16,237 bases of DNA from Halobacteria archaeon (GCA_013329575.1 DUJX01000107.1:1-16237), one strand, 5' to 3'. Positions 1 to 7,909 are shown, counted from the first letter of the stretch. The notes: generated by a model not told the origin, from the sequence alone. Translations and numbers: made by a program.

Positions 1-473
1 GTGATAAACATCTTGCTGCCGTTTAATATCCACGTATCGCCCTCTTTCTCTGCATGCGTTGTTGTACAACCGGCAACATCGCTGCCCGCATTCGGTTCGG
101 TGATAGCTATTCCCATTATCGCATCACCGATAGGAACAGGTGCAAGGTACTTCTCTTTCTGCATCTCGTCTCCGTGTTCGATAAGAACCTCTGATCCAAG
201 TGTTACAGAGAGAATGAACCCTATTCCTGGGTCAGCTCGGGTAAACTCTTCCATAATGAAAGCATGGTCGAGAAATCCCAGTCCGCCACCGTTGTACTCT
301 TCTGGTATGTAACAACCGATAAAACCAAGTTTGCAGGCTTTCTTCCATATATCCATAGGGAAAGTCTGCTCTCTATCCAGTTTTCTTGCTAAATCTGGAT
401 CAAATTCTCCCTCTGCAAACTCCTTTGCTGCATTTCTCAAGTCTTCTTGTTCTTGAGTTAGTTCAAAATCCAT
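1..473 (-). CDS. Acyl-CoA dehydrogenase, N-terminal 157 residues (3' end outside window)
   Basis: Flavoenzyme that oxidises an acyl-CoA to the 2,3-enoyl-CoA. I translated the minus strand from the ATG at 473 and the frame stays open to base 1. It begins MDFELTQEQEDLRNAAKEFA, a typical acyl-CoA dehydrogenase N-terminus, continues through the all-alpha domain, and reaches the family signature ITEPNAGSD (about residues 124-132), then NGSKMFIT at the truncated end. The catalytic base and flavin-binding C-terminal half lie outside the window. An SD (AAAGGTG) sits 7 bases before the ATG. The gene follows the two CoA-transferase genes on the same strand after a 66-base gap, so the three are probably one operon. 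Family is certain; substrate is not readable, but a butyryl- or isobutyryl-CoA-like substrate would suit the mutase next door. Confidence 0.93.
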   Translation of the reverse strand, partial: MDFELTQEQEDLRNAAKEFAEGEFDPDLARKLDREQTFPMDIWKKACKLGFIGCYIPEEYNGGGLGFLDHAFIMEEFTRADPGIGFILSVTLGSEVLIEHGDEMQKEKYLAPVPIGDAIMGIAITEPNAGSDVAGCTTTHAEKEGDTWILNGSKMFI

Positions 474-539
474 ATTATTGCACCTTTTTATTTATCTCAA
501 AAATAAACTAATCATACAACCAATCTTGGCATAATTACA

Positions 540-1433
540 CTAACATGTCCCGCCGCAAATCTCTTCTATATCATCCCTAAGTTTAGGAAGTTTTGCAGGT
601 ATAAACAATCGTCCAGGATCTATTATCTTTCTTAATAAGACCAACTCCTTGTATTTCGGCTTTTTTGTAACTCCTTTATGCATGCCGACATTCAGTTCAA
701 AATCGCACTCTTTTTGGACATCCTCGATTGTTACCCCCGGATGTGTTGTATCTAGATACATCTCTCCTTTATCATCAAACCTGAATACTGCCATATTGGA
801 TATTACTGCCGACGGTCCGTTATTTGCATATTGTTTAGGATATACCTCTCTCTTTGGAACCCAGGTCTCTCTCTCTATATCCCAGACCTGCCAGCCGGGC
901 GTTGTGGTATAACTATTCCGCTCAACAAACCGCCTTTTCTCCTGTACCATTATGAAGACTGTTCTTTTTGCGAGAGTACCTATGTCTGGATTTCCTCCAC
1001 CGCCGGGAAGCCTACGCGATGGAGAATGATAATCACCTATTACGGTACAGTTAATCCCTCCATACTTATCGATGGCGGCTCCGCCTAAGAATCCGAGGGT
1101 TACCAATCCTCTCTGTAGATAAAATCCAAAAGTCTCGGTTAATCCTCCTAACTGAGACGCCATATACGCTGCCCTTTGATCCCCTACACTAGCAGGAATG
1201 TGTACCGCTTTACCGTCAAACATACCTGCCTCATATACTACGACTGCTTTTGGTGCATATAGAAATTGTGCGGCTAATATCCCTACCATCGGTAGGCCCG
1301 TTCCGGCAAATACTATGTCGTCATTTTTAACCTCTCTTGCAGCAGCAATGGCTAAAAACTCGTTCAATGTATATTCTTTTGGATCCGCTTCCTCATCTGG
1401 TATTAAATCAAGTCTGCTTATATCGAATGTCAT
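540..1433 (-). CDS. Class I CoA-transferase, beta subunit (glutaconate CoA-transferase GctB-like)
   Basis: Second subunit of a CoA-transferase that moves CoA between carboxylic acids. The motif VYEAGMFDG should supply the catalytic glutamate that forms the glutamyl-CoA thioester; KYGGINCTVIGDY and LPGGGGNPDIG are the glycine-rich stretches usual in this subunit. An in-frame ATG exists at 1448, which would overlap the alpha gene by 13 bases, but the SD GGAGAAG lies between the two ATGs, about 9 bases before the one at 1433. The start at 1433 (297 residues) places the gene 2 bases after the alpha stop codon. The pair therefore looks translationally coupled, with the SD inside the alpha coding end. 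Relatives include glutaconate CoA-transferase and the actinobacterial IpdAB hydrolases; true substrate unknown. Confidence 0.88.
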   Translation of the reverse strand: MTFDISRLDLIPDEEADPKEYTLNEFLAIAAAREVKNDDIVFAGTGLPMVGILAAQFLYAPKAVVVYEAGMFDGKAVHIPASVGDQRAAYMASQLGGLTETFGFYLQRGLVTLGFLGGAAIDKYGGINCTVIGDYHSPSRRLPGGGGNPDIGTLAKRTVFIMVQEKRRFVERNSYTTTPGWQVWDIERETWVPKREVYPKQYANNGPSAVISNMAVFRFDDKGEMYLDTTHPGVTIEDVQKECDFELNVGMHKGVTKKPKYKELVLLRKIIDPGRLFIPAKLPKLRDDIEEICGGTC

Positions 1434-1435
1434 TT

Positions 1436-2440
1436 TTATCTTCTCCATTGTAATGGCATATATATTTCTGGAGGTAGTACTTCCCCCCGTTTGTTCTTTA
1501 AACTATATCCTAAGAACCTATTTGCGGTAAGACTAGATAATCGGTATCCACCAATCTTATCCATAACATCTTTCCAATCTTTTGGTGTATAAACCCATTC
1601 TTCCAGCCATTTGTTCATCATCTCCTCATCTCTCTGGATTCTATCCGCTTCTCGCATAGCGACGGGATCATAATCATAATAATAAGGGACCTGTGTTGGA
1701 TAAGCTCCCCATGGTATCTCTACCAAAACATCTACTTTTGAGAACGGGACTAAATTCATCTGAGGTTGTTCTCTAAGCGATATCTCTGGAACCACCTCTT
1801 CGCATGTTACTATCAGTGTCTTACATGCAAATGCGAGTTCCTTATCATAACCGGTAAGTCCTTCCACCCGTACGGTTCCTTCATCACCAACCTTTTGTGC
1901 ATGGATCACACCCACTTCCGGCTGTAATGCTGGAACTACTGGAACTTTTCCTTGATCATAAAACGGGTCTTCGATCATTGCATACTTCTTTTTAGGGAAA
2001 AGTTTACCATCTCGTAAATTGTTCTCCCCTAATATATCATATTTGAAAATTTCAGAGCCCATGCCGCCCCAATACGGCATAAATGGTACTCCCAACGCTC
2101 CTGCCAATAATCTCATCTGCATCTGGCCGTGAGCATAGTCTTCTACCAGCATACTCTTGGTTTTAAGACACCTGTCAGCATTTAAGTCCAATTTTGCAAA
2201 GATTTCTCCGCAGCCTACCCAAGAATCCTCTTTTACTCTTATAGCATTTGTTGCATGAAGAAGCCATGTAGAAAAGCCAGAATTTACCATCGGGTTTATA
2301 AGATTTTTGTATCCTTGTCTAACGATCTCCCATGCAAATGCCATCGGTTCTCTTACAAAACCAGTAAAACCGCCGAACATTATCTGTGTTCCATCTTGTA
2401 TATAAGACGCGACTGCATCTTCTAACGATAATTTTCGCAT
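1436..2440 (-). CDS. Class I CoA-transferase, alpha subunit (GctA-like)
   Basis: 334 residues, slightly longer than the usual GctA of about 320. It shows the GGFTGFVREP loop near residues 23-32, matching the conserved glycine-rich N-terminal loop of class I alpha subunits, and a central block with YWGGMGSE and EDPFYDQGK. It should form a heteromer with the product of the following gene. An SD (GGAGG) lies 10 bases before the ATG. It is the first gene of the minus-strand operon and shares a 173-base divergent control region with the mutase operon, which suggests coordinated expression. Likely role: CoA activation of a short-chain or branched acid using another acyl-CoA as donor. The exact acid cannot be read from the sequence. 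Confidence 0.88.
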   Translation of the reverse strand: MRKLSLEDAVASYIQDGTQIMFGGFTGFVREPMAFAWEIVRQGYKNLINPMVNSGFSTWLLHATNAIRVKEDSWVGCGEIFAKLDLNADRCLKTKSMLVEDYAHGQMQMRLLAGALGVPFMPYWGGMGSEIFKYDILGENNLRDGKLFPKKKYAMIEDPFYDQGKVPVVPALQPEVGVIHAQKVGDEGTVRVEGLTGYDKELAFACKTLIVTCEEVVPEISLREQPQMNLVPFSKVDVLVEIPWGAYPTQVPYYYDYDPVAMREADRIQRDEEMMNKWLEEWVYTPKDWKDVMDKIGGYRLSSLTANRFLGYSLKNKRGEVLPPEIYMPLQWRR

Positions 2441-2613
2441 GTCTTTTGTTCCTCCACTATTTATTTACAATTGTTATTTTCTTTTTTATATTTATCATTA
2501 TATTTAGACTATTTTCATGTATTTATTAATTTTGATAGTGAGCAAAAATTTTGTTCGGTATATTTCATTAAAATCATAAAGTATATTAATAACTATTATA
2601 CCATATATTATTA
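2441..2613. promoter_or_regulatory. Divergent promoter region between CoA-transferase and mutase operons
   Basis: AT-rich, non-coding. On the plus strand TATATTAATA at 2582-2591 is centred about 27 bases before the mutase ATG and no SD precedes that ATG, as expected for a leaderless archaeal transcript. On the minus strand, AT-rich TATA-like stretches around 2485-2510 could serve the CoA-transferase operon, which does have an SD and so a short leader. Confidence 0.6.
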
Positions 2614-4308
2614 ATGACAAATAAAGAGAAAAACGTTACAAATAAAGAAGGATGGCATAAAGAGTATGTAAAACCATTATTGGAGACATATGGAGAGAGA
2701 AAAGATAACTTTAAAACGTTATCGGGAATAGATGTGGATAGGCTTTATACACCGGAAGACATCGCAAATATAGAATATGACAAAGATATAAGTTATCCAG
2801 GAGTCTATCCATTCACGAGAGGTCCATACCCTACTATGTACCGTGGTAGAATTTGGACATACAGAATGTTTTCAGGATTCGGTCTTGCTGAAGATACGAA
2901 CAAAAGATGGCACATGCTTTTAAAGGATGGAGAGACAGGATTAAGCACTGCTTTTGATTTTCCTACGTTGATGGGCAGAGATTCTGATGATCCTTTGGCT
3001 ATGGGCGAGGTCGGAAAATGTGGTGTTGCGATAGATACTTTTGAAGATTTTGAAAGACTCTTTGAGGGAATAAGAACGGACAAGGTCAGCAGCTCATTCA
3101 CGATAAATCCTCCTGCTGCTGTCATTTATGGCATGTATAACGCACTGGCAGATGTTCAAGGTGTTGATAGAAAGATTCTGAGGGGAACCATACAGAACGA
3201 TATGTTAAAGGAGTTTCATGCCCAAAACACGCTGGTACTTCCTCCGCGTCCGTCTCTAAAGATAATAGGTGATATATTTGAATTTGGTGTTGATACAAAC
3301 CCGAAATTCAATCTGATAAGCATATCTGGATACCATATCCGAGAGGCTGGTTCTACGGCAGTACAAGAATTGGCTTTCACCTTGGCCGACGGAATGGCTT
3401 ACGTGGTATTGGCTAAAGAGCGAGGCATCGATCTAAATAGGATAGGACCGCAGCTATCTTTCTTCTTTAACAGCCACAACGACTTTTTTGAAGAGATAGC
3501 AAAATTTAGGGCAGCTAGAAGAATTTGGGCAAGGTTTATGCGTGAGGAGATGAGGACGACCAATCCGGAAGCGTGGAAATTGAAATTTCATACACAGACG
3601 GCAGGCTGTAGTCTGACTGCGCAGCAACCGTTGAACAATATTACTAGGACCACGATACAAGCACTCGCTGCCGTTCTTGGCGGGACACAATCTCTTCATA
3701 CAAACTCGTTCGATGAGGCGTGGGCTCTTCCCAGCGATGAAGCGGCGAGAGTGGCTTTAAGAACTCAGCAGATAATTGCTTACGAGAGCAACATTGCTAA
3801 TACCATAGATCCATTGTCAGGGTCTTATTTCGTTGAGAATTTGACCAGCTGGATGGAAGAGAAGGCATTAGAGTACATCGATTATATCAAAGAGATGGGT
3901 GACGGTAATATCTTGGAAGGAGAATTTGTTGGCATAGACCAAGAATATTTTATTAAAGAGATCGGAGATTCGGCTTATGAAGATCAAAGAAACATAGAAG
4001 AGAAAAAAAGGATTGTAGTTGGAGTGAACGAGTTTACTTTGGAGGATGAAAGACTTACCGTTCCTTTGTTGCAGATCAACGAAGAAGAATTAAGAAGGAT
4101 ACAGATTGAGCGAATAGAAGAGATAAAAGAGAGAAGAGATACAAAGGAAGTAGAGTCTGCATTGGAAGAGATCCAGACCGCGGCAGACGAGGATAAAAAT
4201 GTAATGCCTCCGATAATAAGAGCTATAAAGGCTTTGGCAACGGAAGGAGAGATAGTGGGTGTATTAAAAAATGTCTATGGTATTTGGGCTAAACCAACCT
4301 TACTTTAA
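2614..4308 (+). CDS. icmA: Coenzyme B12-dependent acyl-CoA mutase, large subunit (isobutyryl-CoA mutase-like)
   Basis: TIM-barrel catalytic subunit of the methylmalonyl-/isobutyryl-CoA mutase family, 564 residues, the length of separate large subunits such as IcmA. Visible family blocks: RGPYPTMYRGR (70-79), the substrate loop WTYRMFSGFG (81-90), GLSTAFDFPT (109-118), TIQNDMLKEF (192-201), ISGYHIREAGST with the catalytic-site His241, and HTNSFDEAWALP near 370. Aligned to Propionibacterium methylmalonyl-CoA mutase, Tyr89 is Phe86 and Arg207 is Gln204. Phe and Gln here mark isobutyryl-CoA mutase (Phe80/Gln198 in Streptomyces IcmA). The 2-hydroxyisobutyryl-CoA mutase pattern (Ile90, Asp117) is absent: this protein has Phe and Ala. 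Many annotators would call it methylmalonyl-CoA mutase alpha. Leaderless start; followed directly by the B12 subunit. Confidence 0.93.
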   Translation: MTNKEKNVTNKEGWHKEYVKPLLETYGERKDNFKTLSGIDVDRLYTPEDIANIEYDKDISYPGVYPFTRGPYPTMYRGRIWTYRMFSGFGLAEDTNKRWHMLLKDGETGLSTAFDFPTLMGRDSDDPLAMGEVGKCGVAIDTFEDFERLFEGIRTDKVSSSFTINPPAAVIYGMYNALADVQGVDRKILRGTIQNDMLKEFHAQNTLVLPPRPSLKIIGDIFEFGVDTNPKFNLISISGYHIREAGSTAVQELAFTLADGMAYVVLAKERGIDLNRIGPQLSFFFNSHNDFFEEIAKFRAARRIWARFMREEMRTTNPEAWKLKFHTQTAGCSLTAQQPLNNITRTTIQALAAVLGGTQSLHTNSFDEAWALPSDEAARVALRTQQIIAYESNIANTIDPLSGSYFVENLTSWMEEKALEYIDYIKEMGDGNILEGEFVGIDQEYFIKEIGDSAYEDQRNIEEKKRIVVGVNEFTLEDERLTVPLLQINEEELRRIQIERIEEIKERRDTKEVESALEEIQTAADEDKNVMPPIIRAIKALATEGEIVGVLKNVYGIWAKPTLL

Positions 4309-4326
4309 ATGAATGGTGATCTAAAA

Positions 4327-4812
4327 ATGAATATGGTGCTTAATAGAAACAAAATTAAAGTCTTAGTAGCAAAGCCAGGACTTGATGGGCATGATAGAGG
4401 TGCAAGAGTACTATGCAGGTTTCTCAGAGATTCGGGTTATGAGGTGATCTATACGGGATTGCACAAAACTGCCGAAGAGGTTGCTAATGCGGCGTTACAG
4501 GAAGATGTAGATGTTTTGGGAATGAGTTTCCTTTCAGGTGCCCATGAAAGCTATGTTCCGAGAATTTTGGATATTCTTAAAAAGAATGGGGTGGATTTGA
4601 ACGATATGGTGATCTTGGTCGGTGGAACGATTCCCGAAGAACAATTCAAAAAGATGATAGATCTCGGTGTAGATGGAGTGTTTATTCCAGGTGCACCGAT
4701 GGATGAGATATCTGACTTCATAGATTTGAAGATAAAAGAGAAACGGGATAAAAGCAGCGATCAGCATTATTTTGTTGGTACTAAACTAATAAAGGCAGAA
4801 GATCTTGTTTAA
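4327..4812 (+). CDS. icmB: Acyl-CoA mutase small subunit, cobalamin-binding
   Basis: B12-binding subunit (161 residues) that pairs with the large subunit. The cobalamin motif DxHxxG is present as GLDGHDRGARV, with the His that replaces dimethylbenzimidazole as lower cobalt ligand; the later motif blocks MSFLSG and LVGGTIP follow in the expected order. An ATG at 4309 directly abuts the large-subunit stop (TAAATG), but GGTGATC at 4315-4321 matches the 3' end of 16S rRNA and sits correctly for the ATG at 4327, so I chose that start; the longer form would add six residues. The separate small subunit is normal for archaeal methylmalonyl-CoA mutase and for IcmA/IcmB. Confidence 0.92.
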   Translation: MNMVLNRNKIKVLVAKPGLDGHDRGARVLCRFLRDSGYEVIYTGLHKTAEEVANAALQEDVDVLGMSFLSGAHESYVPRILDILKKNGVDLNDMVILVGGTIPEEQFKKMIDLGVDGVFIPGAPMDEISDFIDLKIKEKRDKSSDQHYFVGTKLIKAEDLV

Positions 4813-4842
4813 ACAAGATGGATAAATGGAGTAAAATAAAAA

Positions 4843-5877
4843 ATGATGGTGCAAGATATAATAGACGGTATCAAGAATAAGGATATAAAAAGTCTTGCGA
4901 GAGCAATATCGTGGATTGAAAAAGAGAGAGAAGAAGGAATAGAACTGATAAGGAATATCTATCCGTATCAAAAAGAGGAGACACATATAATTGGAATAAC
5001 CGGGTTTGCGGGAGTAGGAAAAAGCACTTTGTCAAGCCGAATAATCGAAAAATACAGATCTATGGGGAAGACTGTTGGAGTGGTAGCCATAGATCCATCC
5101 AGCCCGTTTACCGGGGGGGCATTGTTGGGGGATAGGCTCCGGTTGGGTAGTTTAAGTCTTGGAAGTAGTATGTGGACAGATCCAGGTGTTTTCTACAGGA
5201 GCGTGAGCAATAGGGGCAGGATGGGCGGATTATCGAGGATGACCGGGGATATAATTACTATAATGAGCGTATTCGGATTTGATAAGATAATCATCGAGAC
5301 GGTTGGTGCCGGTCAATCGGAGGTTGATGTTATAAAGGTTGCGGATACTTCCGTGGTCGTCTTGATGCCGGGCATGGGAGACAGAGTTCAGTTTGCAAAA
5401 GCTGGTATTTTAGAGATAGCTGATATCTTTGTAGTGAACAAATCTGATCTCGTTGGTGCGGAGAGAGTACGACAGTTCTTGGAAGAGATGCTAAATTTTA
5501 CAGATTATAGAAAGGGCGAAAGACGAGACGGTACATCTGAAGAATGGAAGATACCTATCGTGATGACCATCGGAGAATACAACAATCTAAAAGGGATAGA
5601 CGAACTGGTCCAAAAGATCGACGAGCATTTTGATTATTTAGTCAGTACGGGCAGATTAAAAGAGGTCCGAAAAAAGAGGGCTAAAAGCGAGATAGAGACG
5701 CTTGTAAGCGATATTGTGGTCAGTCTATGTTATAAAAATCATAGTGTTGATCTCGATGAATTCGCTAAAAAAGTTTCAAATAAGAAGATAGATCAATATA
5801 CAGCGGCTGAGAAGATTATAGAAAAGACTATGACCGAGAACGATATAGTTAATCTAAATACGAGCCATTATCTATGA
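4843..5877 (+). CDS. meaB: MeaB/ArgK-type GTPase, mutase chaperone
   Basis: G3E-family P-loop GTPase that gates adenosylcobalamin loading and removes inactivated cofactor from acyl-CoA mutases. 344 residues, normal length. Walker A GFAGVGKS at 54-61; AIDPSSPFTGGALLGDRLR near 82-100; the Walker B/switch segment IIIETVGAGQSEVDV around 149-163; the guanine-specificity motif NKSD at 199-202. It is the third gene of the mutase operon, 30 bases after the small subunit, with GGAG upstream of a tandem ATGATG start. In some bacteria this G-domain is fused to the mutase (IcmF); here it is free. It is not an arginine kinase despite the old ArgK name. Confidence 0.93.
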   Translation: MMVQDIIDGIKNKDIKSLARAISWIEKEREEGIELIRNIYPYQKEETHIIGITGFAGVGKSTLSSRIIEKYRSMGKTVGVVAIDPSSPFTGGALLGDRLRLGSLSLGSSMWTDPGVFYRSVSNRGRMGGLSRMTGDIITIMSVFGFDKIIIETVGAGQSEVDVIKVADTSVVVLMPGMGDRVQFAKAGILEIADIFVVNKSDLVGAERVRQFLEEMLNFTDYRKGERRDGTSEEWKIPIVMTIGEYNNLKGIDELVQKIDEHFDYLVSTGRLKEVRKKRAKSEIETLVSDIVVSLCYKNHSVDLDEFAKKVSNKKIDQYTAAEKIIEKTMTENDIVNLNTSHYL

Positions 5878-5905
5878 GATATAAAATTTATAAACATCCT
5901 ATCAT

Positions 5906-5937
5906 CTATCTTTCTTCTCCATCCCATTTTTTCTTTA
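5906..5937 (+). terminator. Pyrimidine-rich terminator-like stretch after meaB
   Basis: A run of T-rich tracts (ATCTTTCTTCTCC then ATTTTTTCTTTATT) begins about 30 bases after the meaB stop. Archaeal RNA polymerase stops at T-rich tracts without needing a hairpin, so this is a plausible end for the mutase operon. Confidence 0.4.
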
Positions 5938-5988
5938 TTAGAAGAATAAATAATAAAATAATAAAAATATAAAAACTAAAAGCAGTTT

Positions 5989-6006
5989 GGTAATTTAAAA
6001 ATTACC
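5989..6006. terminator. Perfect short inverted repeat between convergent genes
   Basis: GGTAATTT, a two-base loop, then AAATTACC: an 8-bp perfect stem in the 148-base convergent space between meaB and the adenosyltransferase gene. On the minus strand it falls 20 bases past the adenosyltransferase stop and is followed by a T-rich run, so it may terminate that gene or protect its 3' end. Confidence 0.45.
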
Positions 6007-6025
6007 CTTTATGTTTAAGAATGGT

Positions 6026-6571
6026 TTAATACTCTATTCCAGCCCGACTTTCTACTCCTTTATCATAATAATGCTTTATAACCTCTATCTTGCTGACCAA
6101 ATCGGCTTTTTGAATGAGCAAGTCTATCCTACCATGATCACCTCGGCCCGTCAAAACCACCTCCGTTTTTTCAGGTTTTTTATCTAATAAATCTATTACT
6201 TCCTCCTCTTTTAAAAATCCGTCTCTTATAGATATTATAATCTCATCAAGCACGATAAGATCATAATCTTCCTCTTTGAAGAGTCTTTCGATGAATTCAA
6301 TGCCTTTCAAGCATTCTTTTCTAAGTTCCTCGTTTGTTACATCGGTATAAAAATGAGGATGCTTCTCTGCAAAACCGTATATCTTAACGCCTAATCTTTC
6401 TAACACTTTTAGCTCGTTATAACCCCATCTATTCGGCACCTTATGAAAATATACCCAGCATACTCTAAGATCATGACCTATCGCTCTTACTGCCAATCCC
6501 ACCGCCGCGGTCGTCTTACCCTTTCCAGGACCGGTGTATATTTGAATTAATCCTTTTTCCATATTTATCAT
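6026..6571 (-). CDS. cobO: Corrinoid adenosyltransferase, CobA/CobO/BtuR type
   Basis: Transfers the 5'-deoxyadenosyl group of ATP to cob(I)alamin or cobinamide, making coenzyme B12. 181 residues, normal size. The family's modified Walker A is GPGKGKTTAA near residues 15-24; DLIVLDEI near 104-111 is the Walker B strand; LTGRG and the C-terminal ESRAGIEY correspond to the conserved end of the family (usually KxGIEF). It converges with the mutase operon whose enzyme needs its product, which supports local B12 supply. Start uncertain: ATG at 6571 or 6562, neither with a clear SD. A TATA-like stretch at 6588-6601 would fit a leaderless start at 6571. PduO and EutT types are excluded by the fold motifs. 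Confidence 0.92.
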   Translation of the reverse strand: MINMEKGLIQIYTGPGKGKTTAAVGLAVRAIGHDLRVCWVYFHKVPNRWGYNELKVLERLGVKIYGFAEKHPHFYTDVTNEELRKECLKGIEFIERLFKEEDYDLIVLDEIIISIRDGFLKEEEVIDLLDKKPEKTEVVLTGRGDHGRIDLLIQKADLVSKIEVIKHYYDKGVESRAGIEY

Positions 6572-6727
6572 CTATTAATGTTCAATTGTTATATTTAATT
6601 CTATTCATACTTATTAAAAATTTTAATAAAAATTATATTTTATTATTGATAGACTGTAAATGACCCAGATTGAAATAATGAACTCTGATTTTGGCTTATA
6701 AATCTCATAATCTTTTACCAATAATCT
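6572..6727. other. Non-coding gap between adenosyltransferase and membrane protein genes
   Basis: AT-rich. Its left part probably holds the minus-strand promoter of the adenosyltransferase gene. The part around 6655-6700 has two TGA-containing boxes that faintly recall a C/D guide RNA, but they do not fit the consensus and I do not call one. Confidence 0.3.
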
Positions 6728-7105
6728 TTACGTAGCAATCAAATTGTACAACAGATCTACCAATCGTTCAACGAGATTATGGGTCAATCCTTTATATAGT
6801 CCTATGGTTTCACCTATACACAGCGTTATTGCTCCAAATACTCCAAACAATTCACTAATGATCCCTATACAGAGAAGAGATAACAGAACAGGTAGACAAC
6901 AGAAGGGCATGCTCGTTATAATTCCTGACAGTGGTAGTGAAGAGCAGACGATGTTAAATAGTATTAAAGGCATTGCGCAGATTACAGCGATAAATCCTGG
7001 TATAATGCTAGGAATCCCGTAGATAAAAGCACCGACTATTCCCTGCTCAAATGGAGTAAGGCCGAAGAACACATCTTCTGATATATAATCAAGATAAAGA
7101 TCCAT
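6728..7105 (-). CDS. Small hydrophobic membrane protein of unknown function
   Basis: 125 residues. I do not recognise the family. After a charged N-terminus of about 20 residues (several acidic residues, then FGLTPFEQG) it is almost continuously hydrophobic from about 23 to 105, enough for three membrane segments, with five cysteines in the middle, among them a CC pair (SMPFCCLP). The C-terminus (about 106-125) looks amphipathic. An AAAGGT SD lies about 8 bases before the ATG, and the gene has its own AT-rich upstream region shared divergently with the UPF0316 gene. The opposite-strand frame at 6744-7022 is rich in Ser, Thr, Arg and Asn and is judged a shadow. An inner-membrane location is likely; no function is inferred. 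Confidence 0.7.
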   Translation of the reverse strand: MDLYLDYISEDVFFGLTPFEQGIVGAFIYGIPSIIPGFIAVICAMPLILFNIVCSSLPLSGIITSMPFCCLPVLLSLLCIGIISELFGVFGAITLCIGETIGLYKGLTHNLVERLVDLLYNLIAT

Positions 7106-7179
7106 TTTAATAACCTTTTATATTTTAATCATATGTTATATTATCTTGTATTTATTAATATTTTTTATAATCAAATACC

Positions 7180-7190
7180 TTTTTATATAG
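7180..7190 (+). promoter_or_regulatory. Archaeal TATA box for the UPF0316 gene
   Basis: TTTTTATATAG with a preceding ACC-rich edge lies about 60 bases before the ATG. That predicts a start of transcription near 7212 and a leader of about 35 bases, consistent with the SD AAAAAGGGA that ends 7 bases before the ATG at 7247. Confidence 0.5.
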
Positions 7191-7246
7191 ATGTTATACT
7201 ATAAAACTAGTTTGTAACAGAGAAATATATAAAAAGGGAATGTTTA

Positions 7247-7855
7247 ATGGATATATCATCATCGTTTATCGGTTCAGATGTCTTTTCATTGGTAATTTTG
7301 CCTATATGTATTTTTTTTGCCAGAATTTGCGATGTATCGCTTGGAACAATAAGAATTATCTATCTATCCAAAGGATTTAAAACGATAGCACCGCTCATTG
7401 GTTTTTTTGAGATACTGATATGGCTTCTCGCAATAACCCAGATTATGCAAAATCTTGATAATGTCGTCTGTTATCTTGCATATGCCGGTGGTTACGCGTT
7501 AGGAAACTTTGTAGGAATGAGTATAGAGGAAAGATTGGCTATAGGGAATATAGTCATAGAGATAATTACACAGAAAAATGCAGATGATTTGATACAGTAT
7601 TTTAAATCAATCGGATGTAGATTTACTACGGTCGATGGTCATGGCGCGATCGGTCCTGTAAAAATTATATATAGCGTTATAGATCGTAAAAACCTTTCAA
7701 ATACCGTAAATATCGTAAAAATGTTTAATCCTAACGCGTTTTATACTGTTGAAGATGTCAAGTTTGTGCATGAGGTAGTAAAACCATTAAATGGGGAGAG
7801 CCGGCATAACAAATATCAAAAGAAGTTGTTTAGATTACTAAAAAAGACAAAATAA
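7247..7855 (+). CDS. UPF0316 membrane protein (DUF5698 plus DUF2179)
   Basis: 202 residues. The N-terminal third carries the DUF5698 membrane region: a hydrophobic segment at about 13-26, the family block RICDVSLGTIRIIYLSKG, then further segments at about 50-68 and 75-90. From about residue 95 a soluble DUF2179-like domain follows (a pattern of short strands and helices ending FYTVEDVKF). The last 25 residues are basic. Proteins of this family (YebE/UPF0316 type) are widespread in bacteria and some archaea; their function is not established. Good SD, own promoter; the next gene is on the same strand 54 bases on but has its own TATA box, so it need not be in the same operon. Confidence 0.85.
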   Translation: MDISSSFIGSDVFSLVILPICIFFARICDVSLGTIRIIYLSKGFKTIAPLIGFFEILIWLLAITQIMQNLDNVVCYLAYAGGYALGNFVGMSIEERLAIGNIVIEIITQKNADDLIQYFKSIGCRFTTVDGHGAIGPVKIIYSVIDRKNLSNTVNIVKMFNPNAFYTVEDVKFVHEVVKPLNGESRHNKYQKKLFRLLKKTK

Positions 7856-7880
7856 ATATATAAATTTTATATAATCATTA

Positions 7881-7889
7881 TATATTATA
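7881..7889 (+). promoter_or_regulatory. TATA box for a leaderless SIMPL gene
   Basis: TATATTATA centred about 25 bases before the ATG at 7910. No SD is present before that ATG, so transcription probably begins at or next to the start codon. Confidence 0.5.
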
Positions 7890-7909
7890 CTACTAATATA
7901 AACTGATCT

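Noticed and set aside
1..312. 103-residue open frame on the plus strand at the window start
   Set aside because: It is antisense to a clear acyl-CoA dehydrogenase reading frame with family signatures.
2614..4308. 2-hydroxyisobutyryl-CoA mutase
   Set aside because: That enzyme has Ile at the Tyr89 position and Asp at the Ala116 position; here they are Phe86 and Ala113.
6655..6705. Possible C/D box guide RNA (AATGA and CTCTGA boxes)
   Set aside because: The C and C' boxes each miss the RTGATGA consensus and the box spacing does not fit archaeal guide RNAs.
6744..7022. 92-residue open frame on the plus strand opposite the small membrane protein
   Set aside because: Its composition (Ser, Thr, Asn, Arg, repeated Ile-Pro) is that of an antisense shadow; the minus-strand frame has coherent membrane segments and an SD.
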